Assembly (NCBI GenBank): GCA_022820645.1
Contig: JAJEFD010000019.1
Location: 128,279-192,278 of the forward strand
Direction: 5' to 3'
DNA length: 64,000 nt
Source of the DNA: Dehalococcoidia bacterium
Lineage (GTDB): Bacteria; Chloroflexota; Dehalococcoidia; Lucifugimonadales; Australimonadaceae
This document shows positions 15,977 through 24,340 of the stretch, in pieces (the first letter of the stretch is position 1; each line of letters opens with the position of its first letter). The notes below the pieces were generated by a model. That model was not told the DNA's origin, made no database searches, and was given only the letters and a program-made list of their open reading frames with translations. The position numbers and the translations under genes were made by a program.

Positions 15977-17284
15977 GTGCCTTTGAACAACAGGGAGATG
16001 GACGAGATATTCAAACTCGGCCCGGGCACGCCGTCGGGTGAAGTGTTCCGGAGGTACTGGCTGCCGGTGGAGACGTCGGCGAACCTCGACGGTGGTCGGG
16101 GACCGGTGCGGCCCAGCGCGAAGAACCCTGTACGGGTAAAGGTGCTGGGGGAGAACCTCGTGCTCTTCCGCGACGCGACAGGCAAGCCGGGACTGCTGGA
16201 AGAGCACTGCTCGCACCGCGGGACGTCGCTCGTCTACGGTCGCGTGGAGGACGAGGGATTAAGGTGCCTCTACCACGGATGGCTGTACGACCGCGACGGC
16301 AACTGCCTCGACATGCCCTGCGAGCCGCCGGGGCGGCGCTTCCGCAACTCCGTGAAGCACCCGTCGTACCCGTGCGTCGAGGTCGGAGGGCTGATCTTCG
16401 CCTACCTGGGCCCGCCTGAACTGCAGCCGCCGTTCCCCCGCTACCCGGCGCTGTTCCGGGAGGACGGGATGCGCGTGGCCGGAAAGGGCAACCGCATCCA
16501 GAAGTCGAACGCGTTGTTGCAGACACTCGACAACGTGCTGGACGTCTGGCACCGCGAGGTCGCCCACGGATGGTTCAAGGGCGGCGAACCGGTGCACGCG
16601 CTCCATCATGGCTACAACGGCGACCCCGCCACGCCCATCCGGTTCGAGACGACGCCCTGGGGGGCCTGCTACGTGACACTCCAGAACACGAGGAACCCGG
16701 GCGTCTACGAATACCACGAGACGCACGCCCTCTTCCCCTGCCAGCGCGCCCGGACCAACACCATCAATTGGGCAGTACCGATGGACGACCACACGACGCG
16801 ATGGTTCGGCGTGAGTTTCGAGCCGTTCGGTCCGGACGGGCAGATATCGGACGCCGCCCTTCGAAGGCTCCATGCCGACACTCCCGCCGACGCCGGAGGC
16901 CCGTTCTATGAAGGGTGGTTCGAGGACGTTGGCTACTGGTGGAACACGGGGCACCCGCTCCGCCAGGGGCCCATCTGGGAAGATGAGGCTGTCATGAGCA
17001 CCCAGGGCAGGGAAGAGCGCGGCGGCCTGCCCGACTTCGAGAAGATGACGTTCGGCAGTTCCGACCGTGGCGTGCTCCTCATGCACAAGCTCTGGGACGA
17101 GCAGATAGCGCGCGTGCAGGACGGCATCGACCCGGTCGGCATCGTGCGCGGCGCCGAATCAGACCAGATCATTCCCGTTCCGGGCCAGGTGGTCTTCGTC
17201 GACCGCGAAGAGGGCATGCGGCTCTTCAACACGCCGCTCGAAGAACGCATCGCGGTCCTCGCAGAGAAGGTACAAGCGCGGTAG
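15977..17284 (+). CDS. Rieske [2Fe-2S] aromatic-ring oxygenase, large subunit
   Basis: A 435-residue oxygenase of the phthalate 4,5-dioxygenase/vanillate demethylase type, GTG start with GGAGGG upstream. The Rieske cluster ligands are CSHRGTSL (~residue 77) and CLYHGW (~97). The mononuclear iron site is visible as DNVLDVWHREVAH (~185-197), with the H-x4-H pair. Enzymes of this type hydroxylate or demethylate aromatic acids using electrons from a separate reductase, which is not in the window. Together with the upstream dehydrogenase it suggests a two-step oxidation module. Confidence 0.9.
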   Translation: MPLNNREMDEIFKLGPGTPSGEVFRRYWLPVETSANLDGGRGPVRPSAKNPVRVKVLGENLVLFRDATGKPGLLEEHCSHRGTSLVYGRVEDEGLRCLYHGWLYDRDGNCLDMPCEPPGRRFRNSVKHPSYPCVEVGGLIFAYLGPPELQPPFPRYPALFREDGMRVAGKGNRIQKSNALLQTLDNVLDVWHREVAHGWFKGGEPVHALHHGYNGDPATPIRFETTPWGACYVTLQNTRNPGVYEYHETHALFPCQRARTNTINWAVPMDDHTTRWFGVSFEPFGPDGQISDAALRRLHADTPADAGGPFYEGWFEDVGYWWNTGHPLRQGPIWEDEAVMSTQGREERGGLPDFEKMTFGSSDRGVLLMHKLWDEQIARVQDGIDPVGIVRGAESDQIIPVPGQVVFVDREEGMRLFNTPLEERIAVLAEKVQAR

Positions 17285-17308
17285 ACGCTCCTGGGCGTTC
17301 CGCGATGT

Positions 17309-17917
17309 TCACTCCGGCGGCTTCCGCGTGTAGAGGCGGACGCAGTCTTCGATGCCGGGCCAGGACGGCAGCGGCAGCAGCCGTTCCAGACTCCAGTCAC
17401 GGCTGAGCATCTCGCGGAAGGCGGGGTCTCCGGTGAACCGGCTGTCTCCGATGGAGACGAACCGCGCCCCGCCGAACCTTCGCAGCGACTCCCATGCTAT
17501 CGGCCGCCCATCGGGAGGCCAGCAGAGCAGTAACGCGTCGCAGGCCTCATATGCGGCGATGGCCGCCAGCGCGTCCTGACGCTCAATGCGGACATAGGGC
17601 GAACCCAGCGGCTCGTCGGCGTCGGTTGCGAACACGCTCACGCCTTCGTCACGGAGAAGCCTCGCCCACAACCCCAGCCCGGCGCAGACCTCGAGCACCG
17701 AGCAACCGTCGAAGAAGTCCGCAACGGCGCGGACGGCCTCGCGAGTCGGCACGGCATAGCCATACCACGCGATGAAGGTGCGCCTGCGGGCGTGCTCGTC
17801 ACGCAAGGCCTCGTCCGAGTCAGCGGACTCCGAGCCCCGGTGAGCCCACGGCCTAGGACCCGCTGCCTCGATCGCGCTCCAGAGGACATCGGAGTCGATG
17901 TCAACTACCGGGGTCAA
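17309..17917 (-). CDS. SAM-methyltransferase-like protein
   Basis: A 202-residue protein with a Rossmann-like motif I, VLEVCAGLGLWARLL (~residues 70-84), followed by an acidic strand end ATDAD. Later strands ALLLCWPPDG and FVSIGDS fit a class I SAM-binding fold. The catalytic-type loop CWPPDG resembles NPPY-like motifs only loosely, so the substrate is unknown. It could also be a degenerate, non-catalytic family member. The gene is 18 bases beyond the amidohydrolase stop, in the same direction and probably co-transcribed. Confidence 0.7.
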   Translation of the reverse strand: MTPVVDIDSDVLWSAIEAAGPRPWAHRGSESADSDEALRDEHARRRTFIAWYGYAVPTREAVRAVADFFDGCSVLEVCAGLGLWARLLRDEGVSVFATDADEPLGSPYVRIERQDALAAIAAYEACDALLLCWPPDGRPIAWESLRRFGGARFVSIGDSRFTGDPAFREMLSRDWSLERLLPLPSWPGIEDCVRLYTRKPPE

Positions 17918-17935
17918 CGCATGCTGTCCGACGCT

Positions 17936-19039
17936 CTAGAGCCTCAGGGCGCGCGCCAGGTTCCCGCCGAGGATCTTGTCCTTGTCCTCGCCGGACAGAC
18001 CGCTTCCGCTGATGTCGGTGGTGGCGTTCGGCAGGCGCTGGAACTCGGGGTGGGGGAAGTCCGTGCCGATGACGAAGTTGTTCGCGCCATAGGCTTCCAC
18101 CAACTGCTCCAGCGGTTCGATGCTCTCGACCGCGGTCAGGCAGTGCTGCTTGATGAGTTCGCTCGGGCGGGTGTTGGTCCGCGCACAGGCGCGCTCGATG
18201 TAGAAGGACCTGTCGGCGCCGTGCATCGCATAGGCCATCCATGACGCCCCGGCCTCGAAGAAGAGGAAGCGGAGCTTCGGGAACCGGTCCAGCACTCCGC
18301 CGAGCGTCAGCGCCGCGCACGCGACGGTGTAGTCGAGTCCGAACCCGACGTACGTCCCGATGTGCATGCGGTGGTAGCGCTCCGTGCCGACCATCGGATA
18401 CGAGGTGCGATGGTCGTAGAAGTTCCCGCGGTGCCCCTGCGTGAAGTTGTGGACCATGCACGCGAGGTCGAGGTCGCTCACCGCCTCCCAGAACGGGTAG
18501 AGCTCGTACGCGTCGAGGTTCCCGTCCAGGTAGCTTCCGCAGATGGTCACTGCCCGGAGCCCCATCGCCGCGGCGCGTTCGAGCTCCCGGACGGACTCGT
18601 CGATATCGTCCCACGGCACCGTTATCTGGCAGATGAAGCGGTCCGGATACCGGTTCTGCAGCTCAGCCGCCGCGTTGTTGTAGAGCCTTGCCAGCGCGGC
18701 GCGGAGCCACAACGGGCTATCGGGCGGCATCAGCAGGTTGGGCATCGCGCGTTGGGTGTTGAGCACCTGCATGTCGAAGCCCAGCCTGTCCATCTCGGCA
18801 AGGCGCGCCTCGGCATCCCACGTCGGGTCGCCCACGTGCCCGTCCAGCGAAGGTTCGACGCCGGCGATCGCCGCCTTGACCACGTCCAGATCGACGATCT
18901 GGAGCGCATCGCGATACATCATCTCCTCGATCAGAGCGCCGCCGGAGCGCGGGATCATGTCCCGCAGTTCTCTGTGGTCGATGGTCAGGCTGAAGTGCGT
19001 GTCCGCGTCGATCCGCTTAGTCATCACCTGCGTTGCCAT
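17936..19039 (-). CDS. amidohydrolase family 2 (metal-dependent, TIM barrel)
   Basis: A 367-residue enzyme. The N-terminal metal motif is DADTH (~residues 11-15). The second metal-binding histidine lies in MVHNFTQGH (~195), and the conserved end motif NNFVIGTDFPHPE (~325-337) contains the active-site aspartate. Members of this family (ACMSD, resorcylate and vanillate decarboxylases, 2-pyrone-4,6-dicarboxylate lactonase relatives) act on aromatic or dicarboxylate compounds. This fits the oxygenase gene nearby. Start ATG 19039 has GGAGGCAGCC upstream; the ATG at 19021 is an alternative. Confidence 0.88.
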   Translation of the reverse strand: MATQVMTKRIDADTHFSLTIDHRELRDMIPRSGGALIEEMMYRDALQIVDLDVVKAAIAGVEPSLDGHVGDPTWDAEARLAEMDRLGFDMQVLNTQRAMPNLLMPPDSPLWLRAALARLYNNAAAELQNRYPDRFICQITVPWDDIDESVRELERAAAMGLRAVTICGSYLDGNLDAYELYPFWEAVSDLDLACMVHNFTQGHRGNFYDHRTSYPMVGTERYHRMHIGTYVGFGLDYTVACAALTLGGVLDRFPKLRFLFFEAGASWMAYAMHGADRSFYIERACARTNTRPSELIKQHCLTAVESIEPLEQLVEAYGANNFVIGTDFPHPEFQRLPNATTDISGSGLSGEDKDKILGGNLARALRL

Positions 19040-19134
19040 TGGCTGCCTCCTCTGCGCGAACTCCTCTCCCGAACAGTCTCAATACTACTCCCCAACGCAA
19101 CCGATGCTCAGCCAGGCCGTCCTTGTCCGGTGAG

Positions 19135-20127
19135 TCAGTCGTCCAGGAGCCGGCGGTACTTCCCGTTCTGCAGGAAGTCGATGTACTCCCGGAGGCCTGC
19201 CTCCATGTCATATTCGGGCGCGAAGCCGAAGTCCCGGTTCGCGGGCGAGTCGGGGTCGACAGGCACGCCCCGCACCTCGGGCTCCGGCGCCTCGATGTGA
19301 GAGCCGGGTATAAGCCGCATGATGACCTGCGTGATCTCATACATCGTCAGCTCCTCCTTCGACTGGAGCCGGTAGACGTTGGCGGGCAGGTCGTCCGCGA
19401 GCGTGGCCATCATTTCGCCGCGGCCCGCATCCGAGGCGTACATCACGGGCACGGTGCGGATGGGCGGCGCGGGGTTGATCTCGCGGGGCGTCGACACCGC
19501 AGCCGAGTCCCACGCGTCGAGGACCACCGGCTCGCCGCGCAGGGACTTCTCGACGATGGGCTTGAGCGCCCTGCCGAAGCCTCCCGCGAAGTCGTACCCC
19601 GGCCCGAACAGCTGGCCGGGGTAGATGACGACGATGTCCATGTCGTACAGCCCGCGGTAGTCGTTGCAGAGCAGTTCCGTGGCGACCTTGTGGCTCGTGT
19701 ACGGGTCGGGCTGTATCTTCACGTTGCCGGAGGCCGCCGCCTCGAAGAACTGGCGCGCTGTCGGGACGGTCTTGCCGGTGCTGACGTGCACGACGCGTTC
19801 CACCTTCAGCGCCCGCGCCGCCTCCAGCACGTTGAGCGTGCCGATGACCATCGTCTGCGCCGCCGCCAGCGGGCGGTCGTAGGCCGGGCCGGTGAGGAAG
19901 CTGGCCGTGTGCAGGATGCGCTGCACGCCGTGGTCCGCCACGGCGGCGAACACCTCGGACGCGTTGGAGATGTCGCCCTTCACGAACCGGACGCGGTCCT
20001 TCACGTCGTCGAGCAGTTCGGTCTTGATCGCGATGTCGAACGCGACCACGTCCTCGCCCTGTTCGAGCGCGTAGCGGACCGCGAACGATCCCCCGAGGCC
20101 GCACCCTCCCGTCACCATCACCGTCAT
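19135..20127 (-). CDS. NAD-dependent epimerase/dehydratase (extended SDR)
   Basis: A 330-residue extended short-chain dehydrogenase. The NAD motif TGGCGLGGSFAVRYAL is at ~6-21, and the catalytic Y-x3-K is in PYTSHKVATEL (~150). ATG 20127 is chosen because GGAGG lies 7 bases upstream; a longer frame starts at 20145. SDRs of this type act on nucleotide sugars or on hydroxylated small molecules. It lies upstream of the amidohydrolase (95-base gap), so it may belong to the same catabolic unit. The glycine motif TGGCGLGG deviates slightly from the classical TGGxGxxG spacing but is acceptable. Confidence 0.88.
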   Translation of the reverse strand: MTVMVTGGCGLGGSFAVRYALEQGEDVVAFDIAIKTELLDDVKDRVRFVKGDISNASEVFAAVADHGVQRILHTASFLTGPAYDRPLAAAQTMVIGTLNVLEAARALKVERVVHVSTGKTVPTARQFFEAAASGNVKIQPDPYTSHKVATELLCNDYRGLYDMDIVVIYPGQLFGPGYDFAGGFGRALKPIVEKSLRGEPVVLDAWDSAAVSTPREINPAPPIRTVPVMYASDAGRGEMMATLADDLPANVYRLQSKEELTMYEITQVIMRLIPGSHIEAPEPEVRGVPVDPDSPANRDFGFAPEYDMEAGLREYIDFLQNGKYRRLLDD

Positions 20128-20202
20128 GGCCTTGCCTCCTTCCAAGCTCCGCTGTCGTGGGGTATAGCACCCGCCCCCTCGCGCGTCAAAGCGGGCCTGC
20201 TT

Positions 20203-20232
20203 CCGTCATGCCAGCGGAGGCCGGCATCCAGA
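20203..20232. repeat. dispersed GTCATTCC-type repeat, copy 1
   Basis: This reads CCGTCATGCCAGCGGAGG followed by CCGGCATCCAGA, an imperfect dyad. It matches, in reverse, the copy at 32319-32349. Sequences of this form are common dispersed intergenic repeats in many bacterial genomes. Confidence 0.6.
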
Positions 20233-20249
20233 CCTGAAGTCGCCTCCTC

Positions 20250-20399
20250 GAACAAGGTGTGCAATCGGCCCAGAAATCTGCACATCTTGTTGCGGGTGTT
20301 ACGAGTAAACCAAGGGCTTCGTTTGAGCACCTTGAGCACCTTGCGTTGCTCTGCCCAAGGCCATGGCCTGCTTGCCGTGAAAGTTGAACAAGGTGCGCA
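20250..20399. repeat. local direct repeats (GAACAAGGTG and TTGAGCACC)
   Basis: GAACAAGGTGTGCA (20250-20263) recurs as GAACAAGGTGCGCA (20386-20399). Between them TTGAGCACC is repeated in tandem at 20323-20331 and 20332-20340 and continues TTG. The tandem unit contains the complement of the AAGGTG core. The role is unknown. Confidence 0.5.
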
Positions 20400-20427
20400 G
20401 AGTTTTCAAAAGTTGGGCGCCGGAGCC

Positions 20428-20474
20428 ATAGATCCTGTCTATAGGTGGGAAGGCGAGATATAGACGCGGTCTAT
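20428..20474. promoter_or_regulatory. pair of operator-like ATAGA inverted repeats
   Basis: ATAGA-N5-TCTAT (20428-20442) and ATAGAC-N3-GTCTAT (20460-20474) share the half-site ATAGA. Their centres are about 32 bases apart, roughly three helical turns on one face of the DNA. They look like paired regulator sites, but no adjacent promoter or regulator is evident. Confidence 0.35.
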
Positions 20475-20504
20475 GGGTGCTGCCGGTACGACGTCATGCA
20501 ACCA

Positions 20505-20549
20505 GCGTACGCGGGCAGGGCGCGACCGCGAAAGGGGCGGGTGTCACAC
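20505..20549 (+). repeat. 45-bp dispersed repeat, copy 1
   Basis: This block, from GCGTACGCGG to GGTGTCACAC, matches the reverse complement of 51347-51391 at 39 of 45 positions with no gaps (counted by eye). Both copies are intergenic. Confidence 0.75.
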
Positions 20550-20613
20550 AAGTGGAGGTCAGCGGAGCCGCCAGAGACCTCTCAAGGAACGTACCACATA
20601 CGCAAATACTCCC

Positions 20614-20657
20614 GAGAGATATTTCGACTCCGCCTGCGGCTGCGCTCAACATGACAG
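20614..20657 (+). repeat. dispersed CGACTACGCC-type repeat, copy 1
   Basis: GAGAGAT, then TTCGACTCCGCCTGCGGCT, then GCGCTCAACATGACAG. It matches 32409-32450 in the same orientation with several substitutions. Confidence 0.65.
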
Positions 20658-20683
20658 GCGCCCCACGCCCCACCTTCGGCAGT

Positions 20684-20721
20684 ACCCTCTCCCAACCCTC
20701 TCCCCTTGTAGGGAGAGGGGA
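20684..20721. repeat. CCCTCTCCC-family palindrome, copy 1
   Basis: ACCCTCTCCCAACCCTCTCC is followed by CCTTGTAGGGAGAGGGGA, forming a stem of CCCTCTCC with GGGAGAGG. It belongs to a family of at least five intergenic copies in the window. Confidence 0.7.
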
Positions 20722-20785
20722 TTCCGCGCTACCACGCAGGCCCGAGGGGCGCGGCGCGAAGCCCTGCTGCCTGAACAGGGCTTCA

Positions 20786-22102
20786 CTAACGCAGGGCGAT
20801 GAGCGTGCCTGTCTCCCCGGAGGTGACGTAGAGGCCGCGCTCCGTTACGACGATCCGGCCGGTAAGCGGAACACCGGTGCGGACGATCCGATCAAGCTCG
20901 CCGGTAACGCGGTCGACGACGTGGACCTCCCCTGCATCGTTGCCGATATGAACAGAGCGGCCTGCTGCCGCCGGGGCAGAATGGATGAGCGCTCCGGTGT
21001 CGTACTCCCAGAGCAGGGCGCCGTCGGCAACCGACACTGCGTGGAGCCTTCCATCGCGGCTGCCCGCGTATGCGACGCCGTCGAGGACCGCCGGGCCGCT
21101 CAGGGCGCTGTCGCGGGAGAGGACCCGGCCCCAGACCAGCCCCTTGGGCAGGGGCGGCTCCGCCTGCAACCCCCAGACGACGAACTGCTGCCGCCACGAA
21201 CGGAAGGCGCGCTCGAATGGGTACTCCAGCTTCGTCCAGTCGACCGCCGCCAGCCTTCCCCGTCCTGTGCCGATGAGGAAGTACTCACCGGTGAACACCG
21301 GGCTCTCCGCCAGGGCGTTGAGCGTGTCGAAGATGAGCCGCTTCCTGCCGGTTATGAGGTCGAGCACGTAGACGAGGCCGTCGTCCACGGCGAGCGCCAT
21401 CAGGTCGCCCTGGAACGCCGGAGGCGCAACGACGCTCCCGTCAGCCCGGAACGTCCAGAGCAACCGCCCGTTCTCAGCGTCGACCGCGTAGAGCGTGCCG
21501 TTCCACGACCCGGCGTAGACCACACCCCGGTAGACGGCGGGCGACGCGAAGGATGCGCCGTCAGCCTGGAAGCGCCACAGTTCCGTCCCGTCTTGACGGT
21601 CCACCGCGAGCAGCAGTCCGTCGCGCACCGCCACGTAGACGGCATCCGGCGTTACGGCGGGAGTGGTGACGGTCACGGTGGTCAGTTGGCGTTCCCAGAG
21701 GAGGTCGCCGGTCGCAGCGTCCAATGCAACGATCCGGTCGTCCCCGGTTCCGAGGAAGATCTGTCCGCCGGAGACGGCAGGCGCGGCGCTGAGCGGGTGC
21801 GGCGTCTCGAACCTCCACAGATCCTCGCCTTTGAGCCCGTCGTGGGACGGGACGGCTGCGGTGTGCGCGGGGTCGCGGCCTGCCATCGCCCAGTCGCCGG
21901 CGTTTACAGGCGCGTCGACTCCGCTCGCCGGGAGCGGGACGGGCCCGCTGAAGATGACGCCGGTGGCCCACAGACCCCAGACCAGCAGAAGAGCACCGGC
22001 GACGCAGGCAGCCGCGAGCCATCCGATGCGGGAGCGCGAACGGGCGCTGCGTCTCGTTGCAGCGTGCCACGTACCGCCCCGGCTGCGAAGAGGGTTGGTC
22101 AT
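20786..22102 (-). CDS. membrane-anchored PQQ-type beta-propeller protein
   Basis: A 438-residue protein with one N-terminal transmembrane helix (WLAAACVAGALLLVWGLWA, residues ~28-46) after an Arg-rich cytoplasmic start. The rest is a series of PQQ/quinoprotein-like repeats, each with the pattern V-Y-x-G-x(n)-L-x-A-x-D-x2-T/N-G-x-L-W. Examples are IVALDAATGDLLWERQ, LYAVDAENGRLLWTFR and LHAVSVADGALLWEYD. No catalytic PQQ-dehydrogenase residues are apparent, so a structural role like BamB is more likely. It faces the outside of the membrane and diverges from gpmA with a 73-base gap. Confidence 0.82.
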   Translation of the reverse strand: MTNPLRSRGGTWHAATRRSARSRSRIGWLAAACVAGALLLVWGLWATGVIFSGPVPLPASGVDAPVNAGDWAMAGRDPAHTAAVPSHDGLKGEDLWRFETPHPLSAAPAVSGGQIFLGTGDDRIVALDAATGDLLWERQLTTVTVTTPAVTPDAVYVAVRDGLLLAVDRQDGTELWRFQADGASFASPAVYRGVVYAGSWNGTLYAVDAENGRLLWTFRADGSVVAPPAFQGDLMALAVDDGLVYVLDLITGRKRLIFDTLNALAESPVFTGEYFLIGTGRGRLAAVDWTKLEYPFERAFRSWRQQFVVWGLQAEPPLPKGLVWGRVLSRDSALSGPAVLDGVAYAGSRDGRLHAVSVADGALLWEYDTGALIHSAPAAAGRSVHIGNDAGEVHVVDRVTGELDRIVRTGVPLTGRIVVTERGLYVTSGETGTLIALR

Positions 22103-22175
22103 CGTGCAAGTCTACGCCCCGCGAGTGCGCCCCTTGTGGCACAATGCATCTGACACACCACGCGGAGGATGAACG

Positions 22176-22925
22176 ATGCCCCAGGTAGTGCTCCTGCGAC
22201 ACGGCGAAAGCGACTGGAACCTCTCCAACCGCTTCTCCGGCTGGACCGACGTCGACCTCACCGACACCGGACGCGAGGAGGCCGCGCGCTCCGCCCGGCT
22301 GCTGCTGGAGGAGGGCTTCACCTTCGACGTTGCCTACACATCCGTCCTCAAACGGGCCATCCGCACCCTGTGGATCGTCCTCGACGAGATGGACCTCATG
22401 TGGCTCCCCGTTATCCGGGACTGGCGGCTGAACGAGCGCCACTACGGCGCGCTCCAGGGGCTCAACAAGGCCGAAACCGCCGCCGAGCACGGCGAGGAGC
22501 AGGTGCTCCTCTGGCGCAGGAGCTACGATGTTCCGCCGCCCGCGCTGACGCCGGACGACGAGCGCCATCCCGGACGCGACCGCCGCTATGGCGCCGTTCC
22601 GGCAGGCGAGATGCCGCTCACGGAGTCGCTCAAGGAGACGGTCGCGCGGTTCGTGCCGTACTGGGAGAGCACGATCGCGCCGGACATCCGCGCGGGCAAG
22701 CGGGTGCTCATCGTCGCGCACGGCAACAGCCTCCGCGCGCTCGTCAAGCACCTCGACAATATCTCGGACGCCGACATCATCGACCTGAACATCCCCACCG
22801 GCGTCCCGCTCGTGTACGACCTCGCGGACGACCTCACGCCCCAGGGCAGCTGCTACCTCGGGGACCAAGCGGCGATCGAGCAGGCGGTGGCGGCGGTCGC
22901 CGCGCAGGGCAGGTCGTCGGCGTAG
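22176..22925 (+). CDS. gpmA: 2,3-bisphosphoglycerate-dependent phosphoglycerate mutase
   Basis: A 249-residue glycolytic/gluconeogenic enzyme interconverting 3- and 2-phosphoglycerate. The catalytic phosphohistidine motif is LRHGESDWN (~residues 7-15). [31 protein letters not shown] and [15 protein letters not shown] (second catalytic histidine) are diagnostic of the dPGM type rather than a generic histidine phosphatase. Ribosome site GGAGG precedes ATG 22176. Length matches E. coli GpmA (250). Confidence 0.95.
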   Translation: MPQVVLLRHGESDWNLSNRFSGWTDVDLTDTGREEAARSARLLLEEGFTFDVAYTSVLKRAIRTLWIVLDEMDLMWLPVIRDWRLNERHYGALQGLNKAETAAEHGEEQVLLWRRSYDVPPPALTPDDERHPGRDRRYGAVPAGEMPLTESLKETVARFVPYWESTIAPDIRAGKRVLIVAHGNSLRALVKHLDNISDADIIDLNIPTGVPLVYDLADDLTPQGSCYLGDQAAIEQAVAAVAAQGRSSA

Positions 22926-22940
22926 GGCAGGGCTCCTCGG

Positions 22941-24230
22941 TCAGTCGGCGGGAGCCTCGGTGCGCTGGTCGTGGCGCCAGATGCCCCGCCACGTCAGTCC
23001 GGATGCCGCGGTGATGCTCAGGCAGACGCACCCGTTGATGATGAACGCCCCGGGCACCCCGGCGACGGATGAGATCCCGCCTATGACCGCCGAGCCCGTC
23101 CCGTTCCCCAGCCCGGCGAGGATCGAGGAGAAGCTGCCCACACGGCCCCGGTAGTAGTCGGGCGCCACGAGCTGGATCAGCGCCTGCCTCGCCGTGAAGC
23201 TGACGACGTCCATCAGGCCGAGGAACGCCAGCACGGCGAGCGCGACGTAGAACCACGACGACAACGCCAGCGCGGCGAGTCCCAGCATGGCGAGGCCGAG
23301 CGAGTAGCCCACGTTGGCGAGCACGATCATGACGCCCTTGCGGGGCGGGTCGCCCATGCGGAGAAGGATGCCGGTGCCGAGGAAGGAGCCCGCCGCGGGC
23401 GCCGCAACGAGCATCCCCAGGCCGACCGCGCCAACCCCGTACACGTCTTCCGCCAGCGCGGGCATGATGATGCGGAAGAACCCGAACGACATCACGCCGA
23501 AGTCCATCAGGTACGCCCCCCAGAGCACCTCCTTCGTCCTCAGGTAGCGCGCCCCTTCCCATATCGCCGCGAGCGATACCCGGCGGGCCTCTCCCAACTG
23601 CTCCCCCGACGTACGGATCGCCATCGTCGCGAATACGGCCAGCAGGAGGAACACCGCATTGACGGCGAACGCCCAGCCCACGCCCACCAGCGCGATGAGC
23701 ACGCCACCGACGAGCGGCCCGCCGAACAGCGTGCCCTGGCTGAGCGCGCCGAACCACGTGATGCCGTTCATGACGTAGGCCCTCGGCACCAGGCGGGGCA
23801 GGAACGCCCGCTCCGCCGGACGCCCCAGGATGCTCATGCCAGACCAGAAGCTCGCGAGGAGCCACAGGTGCCACACCTGCACGGCGCCCGTGAATATCAG
23901 CACGGGCAGCAGGGCGAGCCCCGCGAAGTTGGCCGCCTGCGTGTAGATGAGGAGTTTCTTCCGGTCCACCGCGTCGGCGAGGGCTCCGCCCAGAAGACCG
24001 AGCACGATCACCGGGAGGGTCATGAATATCCCGGTGATGCCGAGGTCCAGCGTGGAGCCGGTAAGGTCGAAGACGAGGAAGCCGAGGAGGAGTTCGCGCA
24101 TGTTCCGCGCGAGCCCCTGCAACAGCCCCTGTGCCCAGAACAGCTGGAAGTCGCGGATCGCTAGTGCGCCCCACCGTCCCAGCGGAGCGTCCGGCGCGCC
24201 CGACTCCTCCTCTTGTCGCTCGGTCGCCAT
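22941..24230 (-). CDS. MFS transporter (EntS-like drug/siderophore exporter family)
   Basis: A 429-residue protein with about 12 transmembrane helices. The N-terminus MATERQEEESG is followed by LWAQGL-like helix 1 and the loop DAVDRKKLLIYTQ between helices 2 and 3, the MFS signature in the MFS_3 subgroup. The ATG at 24230 is preferred over a frame opening 32 codons earlier, because the extra residues are all basic and low-complexity. Substrate unknown; these transporters usually export small molecules. It converges on gpmA and diverges from the TPP enzyme. Confidence 0.85.
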   Translation of the reverse strand: MATERQEEESGAPDAPLGRWGALAIRDFQLFWAQGLLQGLARNMRELLLGFLVFDLTGSTLDLGITGIFMTLPVIVLGLLGGALADAVDRKKLLIYTQAANFAGLALLPVLIFTGAVQVWHLWLLASFWSGMSILGRPAERAFLPRLVPRAYVMNGITWFGALSQGTLFGGPLVGGVLIALVGVGWAFAVNAVFLLLAVFATMAIRTSGEQLGEARRVSLAAIWEGARYLRTKEVLWGAYLMDFGVMSFGFFRIIMPALAEDVYGVGAVGLGMLVAAPAAGSFLGTGILLRMGDPPRKGVMIVLANVGYSLGLAMLGLAALALSSWFYVALAVLAFLGLMDVVSFTARQALIQLVAPDYYRGRVGSFSSILAGLGNGTGSAVIGGISSVAGVPGAFIINGCVCLSITAASGLTWRGIWRHDQRTEAPAD

Positions 24231-24340
24231 CCCGCCCACTGTATCACTGCGCCTTCGGCTGCGCCGTTTGCCACGCCGCCGCCCGCGCCGTATCGTTGCA
24301 GGCGTCAGCATCCCGCACCCGCGCACCCAGGAGGCCCATC

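Larger units (their letters stand above)
20128..20785. other. gene-free, repeat-rich stretch of ~660 bases
   Basis: No convincing gene lies here. The stretch sits between two leftward genes and holds four kinds of repeat, described in separate entries. They are a GTCATGCC-type dispersed repeat (20203-20232), local direct repeats (20250-20399), two ATAGA-type inverted repeats (20428-20474), a 45-bp repeat shared with 51.35 kb (20505-20549), a CGACTCCGCC repeat (20614-20657) and a CCCTCTCCC palindrome (20684-20721). The reading frames over it are low-complexity and lack ribosome sites. Confidence 0.7.

Noticed and set aside
20477-22153. Long plus-strand frame across the propeller gene and the repeat-rich gap
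   Set aside because: It is antisense to the PQQ-type gene with its clear repeats, lacks a ribosome site and has low-complexity composition.
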